Notes: a model not told the origin generated them from the letters alone. Counted from the first letter of the stretch, positions 21,097 to 32,800 are shown. The stretch: DNA of 35,505 bases from Hirudo medicinalis (GCA_011800805.1 MPNW01001025.1:16274-51778); one strand, 5' to 3'. Made by a program: numbers and translations.

Positions 21097-24000
21097 TCAG
21101 CAGAGTTTGTTCGAGTTGTACCAGCGAGTGTAGTCGTCGTAATCGAACGGGGAATCCTCGTTGAGTGACTCTGACTTCTTGTAGAGTTCCTTGCAGAAGC
21201 TGTCGTCGTACGATCGGCCGCTCACGAGGCTGCACAGCATCATCTTCCTGCAGCTCGAGTTGCACGAACTCGTCGGATTGGATTTGTAGTAGAATCTGAG
21301 GGCATTGAAAGACATTTTGATTGGGTGCGTCGGAAAAAATGTAAATGCTTAAATAAAAATTAAATTAATTCCAGGAGTACTTATAGAGCTTTGACGGGTA
21401 GTGCGCGGCAACCTGGGTAGACGTTCGACAATGTGAAAAAAAATCAAATCACCGGTATCGAAATTTGAATAAACTTTTAAATCGAAAGAGCGTTTGTAAA
21501 ATTATTCGTACTTGAAATATTCTTTGAAGAGGGTGTCATTGGTTTTCATGTTGATGATGGCTTTTTCCCAATCCTTTGGAGACAAGGATTCCAATCCATA
21601 GGCTTCCTGTCGATGGTTTAATAATTGAACTTAATAACTTTGACCAACTCTTAACTAATTTTAATAACGAATTTTAACAATTCTTTAATAATTATGTGAA
21701 TCATTCACATAACATGTTATTGATAAAACAATCAAGAAATTGCAAGTTATCATTTTATCACAAATATAACATGCAAATTCAGCCACCACTTGATGACAGC
21801 CTGCCTCTGTAGTGATTGATGAGTTGCAATCAAAATTTGAATATTAAAATACCTTTGCTGAATATTCATGAATCCAGTTGGGTGGAGTATGCTTTTTTGA
21901 AGCCTTGACATCCATAATGTAGGTGTGGTGGTCCAGGACAGACTGTATCGATCAATTAAATGAATGAATATCCAACTCTCTTTTAGAATAGAATCTTTAA
22001 CAATCATGTGCCATAAAATAACAAAACAGATTGTGCATTATAACTTCAATTAAATTTATTTCAAGTGCACTAAAGATGAAAAGGTTGATTTGATCTCGTT
22101 TGTTGATTTGCATCAGCCTTTTGGAGCAGCTGTTGCAATAATTGGTAAATTACTGAGCTGATCAAACATCTGCAGAATCATTAAGCTTGATTGAACTCAG
22201 AGGATCAAACGTGGGAAACACAACTAACTTCCCACAAAAGTGATTACAAATTTTCTCGACAGAATTTTATCAACTCTTAATAATTTCAAAACGGACCCAA
22301 GTGCTGTTCTCGTATAAACCGTCGACATCGAAGACTCGATATCCGGGATTCAAATTGGAGAAGGTGGTCACGCTCGGAGAAATGTAAGCGACGGCCGCCG
22401 GTTCTCCTATCGGCCGTCTCTCGTCGGCTCGGTAGCCGGTGTCGTAGAAGACTTCGAAGGAATCGAAGTGGAAATGACCGAAGATCTGAGCTGCGATCGT
22501 GTCCTTGTACCTGCCGATAAAATCGGGAGTCGGCGAACGTTTACGGCGATCGAGCCTCGAGAATAATTTTTCAAACCTGTTTACGATTCTGTAGTAGTTC
22601 CAACTCCACGTCTTCAAGCAGTCGGGCAGGCCGGGCGGAATGTGTCCGATGATTTGCACCTGTAAACGAGTAAATGTTTCACAATTAATTAGCATGCTAT
22701 TATTTGTGCTACTAATTGTAATAGTTTTAATTGCAATGTAATTTGATATTTTAAAGTTTTAAAATAATTTAACTAATTCTTTCCAACCTTCTCACCACTT
22801 TCTTCGGCAGTTTGAAGGATCGAAACGAGCCATGTCAGTTCTGACTCGGGGTCTGTGGAATTCAGGAGAAGCCACCTGTAATGATTTACATTTTAGTTAA
22901 TTGATCAATTTTATTACTTAACAAGCAAAGGTAATAAGATGGATTACCAGTTGAAGTTGTTGCAGAAGTTCATATTGAGAGATACAATCCTGAATTTTGG
23001 AGCAACCAGGACCGAGTAAAAGCCACCCCTTTTAAAAATGATTAGATGTAATGTTAATTTTTTTACTAATTTTAACGATAAAAATATTAACGAACAATAA
23101 TCCCATTAGGATGCTCGAGGCACTCAAAGGATCGGCTAAATGCAAAATACGAATCAGCACAAACTTAATTCTATCTACTAATTTAATCAACCGACCGAAC
23201 CAAGGTCGACTGAACGTCTGCCGGCAGCCTGTGCCTCCACGACTTTGCCATCTCTCTGTAGAGCCACGTGACGGGCTCCTTGACACGAATGGAATGCGGT
23301 GGAAAACTGTTTGAGGAAGAGGATGATTTATTTATGATTGATGATTTATTGATAATTGATGGATTGATGATTGGTTGATGACTGATTGATGATTTATTGA
23401 TGTTTGATGATTTATTTATGATTGATGATTTATTGATGACTGATTGATGATTGGTTGATGACTGATTGATGATTTATTTATGATTGATGATTTATTGATG
23501 ATTGGTTGATGACTGATTGATGATTTATTGATGTTTGATTGACTATTGTTTGATTTATTTATTGATATAGTCATCGAGGAGCTTAAAATCAACATAAAAA
23601 TTACTTCGATAAACAACGAAGAAGTTACGCTTTTTTTCAGGAAGGAACCTTGTTTAAATTACACCAATCAGTTCGCATGAATAATTATAGTAAATAATCA
23701 GATAATCAGATGCAATTATCAATCGCACGATTAAACCTGTTTTAGGTTAAACTAACTTAGAACCATGTTCTGCAGGCCAATAAATATAAATAAATATAAA
23801 TTATTCAAATCAATCACAAATTTCTTCCTCAACAGTGAGCGCATAGTGGTGAATTGACGAATGAAACAATCACGTGAATTGTTGGAGAATAAATTAAAAC
23901 GAAAACTTTTTCAAAATTCAATCGAAAAGATCAACGACGAACGGACTTGTTCACGGGGACGCCTTCGTGGTTTCCCAGGGCTGGGTAGACGGGCGTGTTC

Positions 24001-26150
24001 GGGAAGTATCTGAAAAGGAAGCATTAAAATCCGTTGCTCAAATTGATTGCAAAATATTAGGAATAATTGTGAGAGCAATTTTCTCCTCTTTCGGCCTCGA
24101 CGACGACGATGTCGACCTTTTGTTNNNNNNNNNNNNNNNNNNNNNNNNNNNNNNNNNNNNNNNNNNNNNNNNNNNNNNNNNTGGAGGAGTCATCTGTTAG
24201 TGTCTTGGTATAAACGGCCGATCGAGATTCACAACAACTCCGATAGTCATCATTACTATTACCAATCTCACAGTCACCGTTATCATTACCATTCTCATGA
24301 TCATCATTATCATAACAGCCCTTCTAAGTACGTTAATTCTCACTTGTCAAAAAGATGCACAAGATAGTGCAGGATCGTGACTTGTTCTTTCTTCGTTTGG
24401 TCCCAAATGTTGTGACTCAAAAGGTCTCCTGTCCACAAGATGTAGTCAAACTGGAAGTGAACCATGGAATTTCCGTATTATCATTATTATCATCATCATC
24501 ATCATTATTATTATCATTATTATTACTATTATTATCATTATTATTATTATTGTCATTATTATTACTATTATTATCATTATTATTATTATTATCATTATCA
24601 TATCAGCATCAACCTCCCAACACCTCCTTGGTGACGGTTGTTTGTAATTGCACAAACTTATGATATCCGAATAATAATAGTATAACTAATAGTAACGAAA
24701 TAATGATGCTAATAATAATAATACTAATACTAATAATAATAATTTTCATTTCAACATGTAATGTTAAGTGTTGTGAACATTGACATCAGATTGAATCATA
24801 ACCTACTATTATTACTGCATCATTACTATTCATCGATCGATATCGATTATTATAACAGCAATGTTAACTTCATCATCTTCTTGTCTGTTAAATCAGAATC
24901 ACCTTATCATTGGATAACTTCTGGAAAAGGTCTTCCAAGGTCCATGCGGGGATGTCACACTTCCCTAATGTTGCCCAATACCCTGCACTCTTTCTCAGCC
25001 CTGGAAATGCACTCAACAGTTCTCAAACATCTCTTTTGTCACTGAGTCATAATTAAGATGCAATTATTGTTATCGTAGCTGCAGTTGCCGTGTTGGCTCG
25101 ACATTTCAGAAAACGTCGGGAAACGGAGAAACGTCGAGAAAACAAGCCCGAGCTGTGTCGGGAGGTGCTCCTTTTCTGATCATCACCATCATCGCAATAA
25201 TTACAACCGTCACTGACATCGACAACGACATTACAACATGTAAGGTCAACGCACACCACGGATTCCCGCTCCTGCAACAGAGCGGTTCATTGCAGGAGAC
25301 CTTCGTCTGCGGTTTGTACTTGAAGTCGACGTGGATATCGGTGAGGTGGAGGACTTTCAACGGTCGCCCTTGCGGCTGTCGGACACGAGCAACAGTTGCA
25401 ACAACATTCGTAAGAATGCATCGATCGAATAATTAGCAACAAAATTTGCATAAAAAACCAATTGCCTTGATTTGTCCTCTGTGAGAAGAATTAGCAGCTG
25501 CCCGACTTTTTGGAATGTTGACGGTCCACTTCATGGACGGAATTTCGTGACCCGAGCAGTTGATTTTTGTGACGACTTCGCACACCTCGTTCGGTTCCAA
25601 AGTCGAATTTTCCAAAACTTCCAGCACCACGTCCTGTTAATCGAGGATGTGGAAAAAAACGACTGAAATCTAATTTGTGAAAACAAATATTTTATAAATG
25701 TAGAAATTTATGCTTACAAACAAAAATTAGCATGAAAAGAATCCAACACTGCAAAGTTTACAAAACGATCTCAGTGCAGCCAAAACATCAAACCTTGAAA
25801 AGGTCGACAACTCCGTGACACACTTCCTTGGTCTCAATGTGCAAGAAGGAGCAGTGGGTTTTCAGATAATAACCTATTTGTTCTTTTGTCCATCCATTCT
25901 TCATCCATTTTCTCAGAAATTGAACTGCCTCCTTGCAGAAGAAACATTCACCCACAAAATTATCATTTCTTGGTCGATTTTCTCCAAGAGCAGAGTTTAA
26001 AAAGTTATTGATTATGTCGACATTCGAAGATTCGCTGCCGACTTGCTTCATCATCACAACCTCTTGGCCATTTCTCCTCCCAAACAATTCCCCGAGAGGA
26101 GATGGAGAGGCATAAACAAAAAGTAGACAAAATAAAAACAACTTCCACAT
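21097..26150 (-). CDS. SMPD1: Acid sphingomyelinase (sphingomyelin phosphodiesterase 1), 14 exons
   Basis: Zinc phosphodiesterase that splits sphingomyelin to ceramide and phosphocholine in lysosomes or after secretion. Exons in coding order: 26150-25794, 25633-25459, 25368-25260, 24993-24903, 24450-24344, 24009-23947, 23306-23196, 23028-22948, 22875-22788, 22659-22577, 22510-22297, 21942-21853, 21606-21512, 21295-21097; phases agree throughout, total 620 residues (human about 630). Residues 1-17: signal peptide. Saposin-B domain with six cysteines: C69, C72, C100, C111, C137, C145. Metallophosphatase residues all present: D188/H190 (LTDIH), D253 (WTGD), N293/H294 (GNHE), H400 (IGHIPPG), H434/H436 (FGHFH). 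The C-terminal Cys-rich part ends NSNKLC. The exon 3/4 edges are the least certain; alternatives differ by a few residues. A 57-N gap lies in the intron between exons 5 and 6, outside coding sequence. Confidence 0.95.
22511..22576 (-). other. 66-nt stop-free intron within SMPD1
   Basis: It begins GTTTGAAAAA and ends TTTTATCGGCAG on the minus strand, and its length is divisible by three with no stop. Removing it joins [20 protein letters not shown], which matches the family without insertion. Left in, it would add 22 residues containing DRRKRS. Confidence 0.85.
23317..23560. repeat. TTGATGATTTATT-type minisatellite in an SMPD1 intron
   Basis: A patchwork of GATTGATGA, TTTATTGATGA and TTGGTTGATGAC blocks repeats in a higher-order pattern between exons 7 and 6. 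The minus strand reads as Ser/Asn/Ile-rich repeats, which is not coding. Confidence 0.9.
24125..24181. other. Assembly gap (57 N)
   Basis: Run of N in the intron between SMPD1 exons 5 and 6. The flanking exons keep phase, so no coding exon needs to be missing here. Confidence 0.98.
24237..24310. repeat. Imperfect CAT/TTAC repeats
   Basis: Loose CATCATTAC and CATTACCATT repeats next to the gap, inside the SMPD1 intron. Confidence 0.6.
24478..24602. repeat. ATT/ATC microsatellite in an SMPD1 intron
   Basis: About 125 bp of ATT and ATC triplets. Both strands stay open in several frames (poly-Leu/Ser and poly-Ile/Met), so the apparent open frames there are artefacts. Confidence 0.95.
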
Positions 26151-26194
26151 TTCCTCTCAATGAGCCAATCTCTCTTAGAAAATCAAGTCCCATA

Positions 26195-26217
26195 CTTATA
26201 AACAACAGCTCACATGA
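26195..26217 (-). promoter_or_regulatory. SMPD1 promoter candidate: TATA-like element and M-box
   Basis: On the minus strand TTTATAAG (26202-26195) lies about 45 nt before the SMPD1 ATG, preceded by TCATGTG (26217-26211), the M-box/E-box form bound by MITF/TFE factors. The position suits a core promoter with a very short 5' UTR. Binding is inferred from consensus only. Confidence 0.35.
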
Positions 26218-26218
26218 T

Positions 26219-27280
26219 CGCAAAAAACTAAAAGTGAACGAACCAATAGGAGGTTTTGCTTCAAATGGTACTTCATTTGAATGATAATTATTCTCATTAG
26301 AGAAATTAGCTGTTTACTGTTACTAAGCATTGAAACATGGCCATACGATTTGTTCCTATTTCCACATTCATTTTAAAAGTCGCCAGCAATTAAATGTGAA
26401 GAAATGGCAGAAGAATATACGCCGATTGTCAATATTGATATTTCAATTTTTAACTTATGTTTAATTTTGTTAAACCATCCAAATCGGAATAATTCAATTC
26501 ATAACTTGTCTTCTCAAATCACTTGAAAAGAGGTCCCAACCAGGTTTCGAACACAGACCAACAGTGTCACTCCCTATAATCATTCTTGTACATGAGTGAA
26601 TGCACTTATGCCATCCAAAGTAACTTCAATTAGTCGCATTAATTGACATAATTATTATTACAATTATTTATCATAATTAATTGCTTTGAAGAATAATATT
26701 TAAATAATTCTCTTTTTTTTTCGTTTCTGACCAAGTTTATAAAAATATGAGTTCAGTGTCATCGTTTGCAAAGTAGTCATCATGACCTCTCAAATAAGCG
26801 CTACATCAGCTCCTAATTTAAATGATCGTTTTGAAAGAAAGTTTCAACAATAAATGAACCTGGTTACTAATGTTTTAGTGGAGGTGAATGAGAGATTTAT
26901 TAAATGATTTCATGTTTTAATTCAAATAATAACAATTACAACGCAACAAGAATAATATGAATGCATAAAAAAATTGTAAATTTTGAATTTCGTGACATGA
27001 TCTAAAGGTTTTAAATTCATTTCCAAGAATATTTTCCCTGAGTTAAAAATAATTGAGAATTGGTCTGCAGTCACAATTCCTGGGATTTTTTAGATATTTA
27101 ATTATGCTCCTGAGATATTCCAACTAATGAAAATTATTGAAAAAAATAGTTACTAGAATTAGTTACTTTTTAAAACAATTCACATTAATACAACATTAAA
27201 CAGACGTCGACAAATGAACTTCTTTTGTCAATATTTTGCAATTCATGAAATCGTGAACTTTCATTTTGTCAATATATATG
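26219..27280. other. Gene-free stretch upstream of SMPD1
   Basis: AT-rich DNA with no supported exon, tRNA or clear repeat. CCAAT at about 26244 could belong to the SMPD1 upstream region. Confidence 0.55.
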
Positions 27281-27470
27281 TTTATTTATGCTTATATAGC
27301 GCCATAAGCGTGAGCATCAGGGGCGCTTAGACCATTTATATAGCGCCGGCTCCCAGGGGCGCCTCGTGGCGGTGCAAGCTGGGTTTCGAACACGACATGC
27401 AACGACTGTTGCTTTTACTGTCTATCGCAGGAACGCTACCCTCTAAGCCAAGTTGTTGCATCCCAAGCAG
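27281..27470 (-). mobile_element. tRNA-derived SINE
   Basis: On the minus strand an RNA polymerase III A box TGGCTTAGAGGGTAGCG (27450-27434) is followed by a B box GTGTTCGAAACCC (27393-27381), giving a tRNA-like head. The body continues with GC-rich sequence and two copies of GGCGCTATATAA (27347-27336 and 27303-27292), then an A/T-rich tail. TCAATATA occurs close to both ends and could be a diverged target-site duplication. The A-to-B spacing is wider than in a functional tRNA and no cloverleaf forms, so this is a SINE, not a tRNA gene. Confidence 0.7.
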
Positions 27471-28228
27471 ATATAATCAATATAATTTTTAACCTGATAA
27501 ATAATAGTTAGTAATTATTGAAATGGTCATTTACTGGTAATAAAATTAATTTACTGATAATTTACTGGGTAATAAAATTATACTTTTAATCATCTTGAGA
27601 GTAACGTTTTGCTAAGAGACACTCATATCAAGCTCGTGAAACAATCGATTTCATAGAAAATAGCATCCCGTGATTGTGATAGTGATCCTCAAAATTACCT
27701 GGTCCTGGTAATGATAATGGTTATTTTGTGAGTTGATGGTGCAGATAAATAACAATCATTTTAGCCATGAACGTTTATTGCAAGAAATGAACTAACGGCT
27801 CTGGTGATGATGATAATGATGATATTGATGATGATGATGATGATGACGACGACGATGAAGATGATGATGATGATGATGTTGACGACTACGACGACGCCTT
27901 CGATGATGACGATCAATCACCATTCGAAATAAAATCTAAAAAAAAAAAAATTCAAAATTAAAACGGAAAATTTTGGCACAAAAAAATCCTCGAAATCCAG
28001 GAGCACCCATTAAAACCTGAAATAGAAATTACCTTCATCAAATCAATTCCCAATTCGACAATAAAAGTTATTTTCGCAAAAAAAAAAAAAAACTAAACTA
28101 GCGTTTAAATATAATTTCCCAGGAACAACAATTTATTTCAAGTTAAGAAAATAAAAACGAATAACAGTTGGTCGCCATTGTTCCTCGGTTCAGCTTACTT
28201 TTGCTTTAGTTGATGCCTTAATTGCTTG
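27471..28228. other. Gene-free stretch with a GAT/GAC microsatellite
   Basis: No gene seen. A GAT-triplet array with GAC and GAA variants lies at about 27800-27905. Homopolymer A runs occur at 27939 and 28079. Confidence 0.6.
27800..27905. repeat. GAT/GAC microsatellite
   Basis: Over 100 bp of GAT triplets with GAC, GAA and GTT variants. Confidence 0.9.
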
Positions 28229-28362
28229 TTATAATAATCATTCTAATTATAATAATCATTCTAATTATAATAATCATTCTAATTATAATAATCATTCCAA
28301 TTATAATAATCATTCTAATTATAATAATCATTCTAATTATAATAATCATTCTAATTATAATA
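28229..28362. repeat. 18-bp minisatellite TTATAATAATCATTCTAA
   Basis: Seven full copies of an 18-nt unit plus a partial one; one copy has a T-to-C change. It reads as Ile/Leu repeats on one strand and Met/Ile on the other, which is not coding. Confidence 0.95.
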
Positions 28363-28796
28363 ACAATTATTTTCACATTAATTACAATTATTTTCATAAA
28401 AAATACGTAGAAGATAAATAATAAATTCATTCGTCATGAATTCTGCTGAAACTCCATTTCCAGTTTTAAGTGCCTTGGTTTTTTTATTTATTTTGGTTTT
28501 CAAAAAAAACATGTCCCAGTTAGGTTCAATGATTTTATTTTCAACTTTTATTTCGCAGATATTTAACTTAATTATCCAAATAATTAATTGTTTCAATTGT
28601 AATTTATTTAACAAAATTAATTAAGAATTCATTTAAGTCGAAAATCGAAATTGCCTTAATTTTGGAAATATTGTGTCAATACATTTTTCTTGGACTCGAC
28701 AATGTTGTCATGGCATCGCAATGACCATAAATATAGTCTGAATGTTAATTGCAATAAATATTAATATTAACCCATTAATAAATTGTACACTATTAT

Positions 28797-28797
<1 letters not shown>

Positions 28798-28838
<41 letters not shown>
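28798..28838. repeat. (TAA)n microsatellite
   Basis: About thirteen TAA triplets. Confidence 0.95.
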
Positions 28839-28839
<1 letters not shown>

Positions 28840-29265
28840 TGACTAATTTCTTCAGTGACGTCATTGACAACATCCTTGGCATTCACCGCGTGCCTTAATC
28901 TCCAGATTGAAACAAAGGAACACGTGGTGAACCCTGGGGATGATGCGTGAACCCTGACCCCGTCTCGGGTCATCCGTTGCGAGCCCCTGCATTTCCACGA
29001 CGACCCTTTCATCGCTTCACTCCATCTCTGCCACCCACAGTGATGTGTCCGTGGTGTCGTGCGTGTGCTAATTGACCTGGAAAAAGTTCAAAAGTTCAGA
29101 TGGAAGAGTTAGAACTTTAATGACTCACTAAAGGCGGCCAATCTGGATAGTGTTTCTAATTCCGGGCCCTGAGTCGTCCAATTGGAGCCCCGTCATGAGA
29201 CCATTACCTGTCGCGAAGGTGCAGGGCTAGGTCTGCAGTTGGATGAAGGAACTAATGTGTGATAA
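28840..29265. other. GC-richer island with a palindromic CRE and unassigned open frame
   Basis: A perfect TGACGTCA is at 28856-28863. The minus strand is open through 28840-29012 with a nonrepetitive, polar composition, but no splice bracket or family motif was found. It could be a regulatory island, an exon fragment or a repeat. Confidence 0.25.
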
Positions 29266-29372
29266 TCTATGCTAATTTAATTTGTGCCACCTGTAAATTC
29301 CAACGTGAGTTTACTGTTGGATTGTGATTGTTATTAAGTAACACAGCCACTTCCAGCGTAATAGCAATCATC

Positions 29373-29490
29373 ACAGTCATCATCATCGTCATCGTCGTCG
29401 TCATCAACATCATCATCATCACCGTCGTCGTCATCAGCATCATCATCGTCATCCTAACCAACACCACCATCATCATCATCATCATCATCT
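29373..29490. repeat. CAT/CGT/CAC microsatellite
   Basis: Mixed CAT, CGT and CAC triplet runs, open in several frames on both strands. Confidence 0.9.
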
Positions 29491-29499
29491 TCTTCCGTC

Positions 29500-30650
29500 C
29501 AGACTTCTTCCGGCCATCTTGGTTTCAAAGATGTTAAAGTTTCTACAGCGTGGAGTTTCCTGGAACTGATGAATGAATGTTAACCAGTAAATAATTTGCA
29601 GTGATTACGTGATTAAAATTATTTATGATTTATAAATAAAGCTGCTAAATTTATTTTTACTTGAACATTTATTTACAAAGAATGACTAAATATAATTAAT
29701 ATTTATAATGTTGATGTAATTAATAATAATAATAATAATAAAAACGGATTTATATTTGATCACATTTACGTTGACCAAATGTTTATTCACCTCAGCGAAT
29801 CTTTTTACTTCAAAACTCAAAATAATACAAAAATAAAATATCAGTAAAAGTGAATATTTCAATAATATATAATTATCATTTATTTTATTAATTAAAATTA
29901 TTATTAATACTATTATTATTACATAATTTTCCAAATTGTGATTGACATGATGAGTCATCTTCGTCATCTAAAGAAAAGATTTTGGACTCCAAATTCCGAC
30001 GACACTATCCTACCATTTAATCTAACAAATCCTAATATTATGAAAATAATCTACAAATATTATTTCTTCTTTATTCTTATGTTTATATATATATATATAT
30101 ATTTAATAAATACAATTCTAAATAATTTGAAAGCTCCAACGAAGGAAGATTTTGTATGGCAAAGTCAGGTGCTGTTGGTTTCCGGTTTCATGAGAAATTA
30201 CGTCATAAATACTTCATAATATTGCTGCAGCTGATCTATTTATGAATAAATATTACGATGTGTATTTATTTCAATTTGCCAATTTACCAATTAATACTTG
30301 TATAATACTCGAGGAGTGTTTTGTATTTGTTCAAATTCTGAAATTAATAAGTTTTTGGAATTATTCTGAAATAATAAAATAAATGTCGAATTTATAAATA
30401 ATATTCGATATTTATTTTTATTTCTAAGAGGGAAACCTGTTTTCCGGATGGCAGCTTGAAAGACTTTTGTTTTTGCCGAGAATTAAAAGATTAAGAGACT
30501 TAATTAGACATCTTTAATCTTGTGATTTCAATCTATTTTTTTAAACTCCTGGAGAAGAATTTCAAAAAAAAAATTCCTTCTAATCACTTTTAATCACATT
30601 TAATCACTTTTCTAATCACTTCCTTTCAGCTTAACTCGTTTGCACCGGTG
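29500..30650. other. Gene-free AT-rich stretch
   Basis: No supported gene. It contains short AAT runs near 29720, a (TA)n at about 30086-30101, and TAATCACTTT repeats near 30585-30620. Confidence 0.6.
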
Positions 30651-30656
30651 ATGGAA

Positions 30657-30694
30657 GATCATCCACGGAGGACCATCCATGGAGGACCATCCAT
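30657..30694. repeat. GGAGGACCATCCAT tandem repeat
   Basis: Two to three copies of a 14-nt unit, the first diverged. Confidence 0.7.
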
Positions 30695-30959
30695 TAATGT
30701 CGGATTTAAAAAAAAACTTAAAAAATAACATTCATTCATGTATAAATTATTTGAAGACTCAAACTGTTTGAGTCTTGAAATAAAATAAACGAATTTTGAA
30801 TGAAAATAAGTCGTAATTACAATTAAATCAAAATTTCTCCCAGAAAATTCTCACCAAAGCAATTCTCCTTTCGTGACCGCTTTCTTCTTGGAGCGTTGGA
30901 TCTTGTAAAGATGATGTCGGATAATTGAAATAATTGTATTTATTTCATCGACACAGATG

Positions 30960-31720
30960 TTGATGTTGTTGTTGTTTTGTTGCGGCGTTGTCGTTGTTGT
31001 TGCAACTGTTGCTTCCAACAAAACAGCGAACCTCTTTCTTTTTCTTCAGTCTTTCCTTCCAGGCGTCAAATCTTGACCGGAGGAAGTGGGTCCATTTTAA
31101 AGATTTTCTCAGCCTCTCACCAGCCTCAGCATCTCCCTCCATTTCTCCATCGTCGTCGTCTCCAAAACATCTGGGTGGATGATGGAAGAAGCTTCATGTT
31201 GCAACCGTCTCCATCCCCTCCATGCACAAGACGCTACACCATCACGACCACCGTCATCATTACCAACGTCATGGTCATGGCAGTGCAGCAAGAGCGCACA
31301 TTGTATCTTATTAACTGGTAATAAGCTAATCCCCATCCTATAAGCCACCGACCACTTTGACCACTTTTTGGGACCCACTTTATCGTGACCCAGATTCTCA
31401 TCGACCGCCCGCAGCCCTCAAAACCATCGTTACGCCGACAGCAGGTACTTGTGTTTCGGTCGTTAAGCAACTCTTCGGCACTCTTAACGAGTCTCTTGGC
31501 CTCCTTCCCAGTCCTTCTCTCCATCTCCGGTCGAGCACCTGGAATACAGTCCGTCGGACGTGCCAAATATTCCGCATCTCGAGTGCCCTCGTATTTTTTC
31601 TCTTGGCTCGATCGAAAGTTCCCGTCTCCATTACCACGGGATGCAGTTTCAAGGAGGTCTTTATGTCGGCCATTTTTCCCACGTGACCAAGGAAAGGCAT
31701 TCGAGTCGACATTGAAATTG
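30960..31720. other. GC-richer island with long open frames on both strands, unassigned
   Basis: About 760 bp is markedly less AT-rich than its surroundings, and both strands carry frames over 100 codons (for example 31398-31712 and 31234-31566 minus, 31385-31759 plus). The minus-strand peptide around 31540 (KEAKRLVKSAEELLNDRN) looks protein-like. None carries a motif I recognise and splice sites are not clear. It may be an exon of an unseen gene, a decayed gene or a repeat. Confidence 0.3.
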
Positions 31721-31861
31721 TTTTTGCTGTTTTTCTTTGTTTTTTTTTTCCATTTGTAAAAGTTTAATGTCGTCGAGTGGTTAAAATGGCCGCTGTAATT
31801 CCAGTGCTGCTGGCAATGAAAAAGTTATTTATCTACGTATTTATAATTATTTTGGAGAAAA

Positions 31862-31952
31862 TATTATTATTGTTATTGTTATTATCATTATTATTGTTAT
31901 TATTATTATTATTATTATTATTGTTGTTGTTATTAATATTATTATTATTTTT
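31862..31952. repeat. ATT/GTT microsatellite
   Basis: ATT triplets with GTT and ATC variants. Confidence 0.9.
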
Positions 31953-32277
31953 AGAAATAACTTAGCTATTGTTGTCGTTAATTTATCAGGTCCTATGAAT
32001 TGATTGTTAATAATTGGATTTTAAGTCATTAACAGTTTAAAAAAATGATATTAAAAATTGTAAATTAATTTTAATGTAAAACTAAATAAATGGTAAATTA
32101 CATAATTGATGTAATAATAACTCTGAAGAATGGCCTAAAAATGATTCGCACTTCACAAAAAGTAGAAGCGCGAATGTTTTCCGGTCGTCATTCGAGGAAG
32201 CAGACGATGTCGGAGCGAGGATTTCAGAGGGAAAATTACGTCCACAATTAAATGTAATCAGGCTTTTAAGGAGCCAT

Positions 32278-32688
32278 TTTGTTGTTGATGATGTTGATGA
32301 TGTTGTTGATGATGTTGTTGATGATGTTGTTGATGATGTTGTTGATGATGTTGATGATGTTGTTGATGATGTTGTTGATGATGTTGTTGATGATGTTGTT
32401 NGACTCATTGTTGATGCCCATCAACATCATGGACGATGTTGATGATGTTGTTGATGATGTTGTTGATGATGTTGTTGATGATGTTGTTGATGATGTTGTT
32501 GATGATGTTGTTGATGATGTTGATGTTGCTGTTGTTGTTGATGTTGATGCTGTTGATGATGTTGATGTTGCTGTTGATGATATTGACGCTGTTGTTGATG
32601 ATGTTGATGTTGCTGTTGATGATATTGACGCTGTTGTTGTTGATGTTGTTGTTGTTGCTGTTGTTGTTGTTGATGTTGTTGGTGCTAA

Positions 32689-32730
<42 letters not shown>
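32278..32730. repeat. GATGTTGTT satellite array, 450 bp
   Basis: A 12-nt unit (GTTGTTGATGAT), grading into GTTGCT and GTTGTT variants to the right. A single N at 32401 interrupts it next to a nonrepeat stretch containing ATGCCCATCAACATCAT. Open frames on both strands (Thr/Ser-rich and Asp/Val-rich) follow from the stop-free unit and are not evidence of a mucin-like gene. Confidence 0.95.
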
Positions 32731-32800
32731 CATTTTGACGAGAAATTTATTGATTTTGAAGTTGTTAAATAAAAATAGAATAGATTTGTCAATGTCATTT

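Noticed and set aside
21365..21412. Extra SMPD1 exon with acceptor-like ACCCAG
   Set aside because: The phase-compatible frame gives a peptide unlike the family, and direct joining of 21512 to 21295 restores the conserved FKFYYKSNP region.
27361..27470. Functional tRNA gene on the minus strand
   Set aside because: A and B boxes are present but too far apart for a tRNA and no cloverleaf forms; the downstream body fits a SINE.
28218..28430. Ile-rich membrane protein
   Set aside because: The frame is a translation of the 18-bp AT-rich minisatellite.
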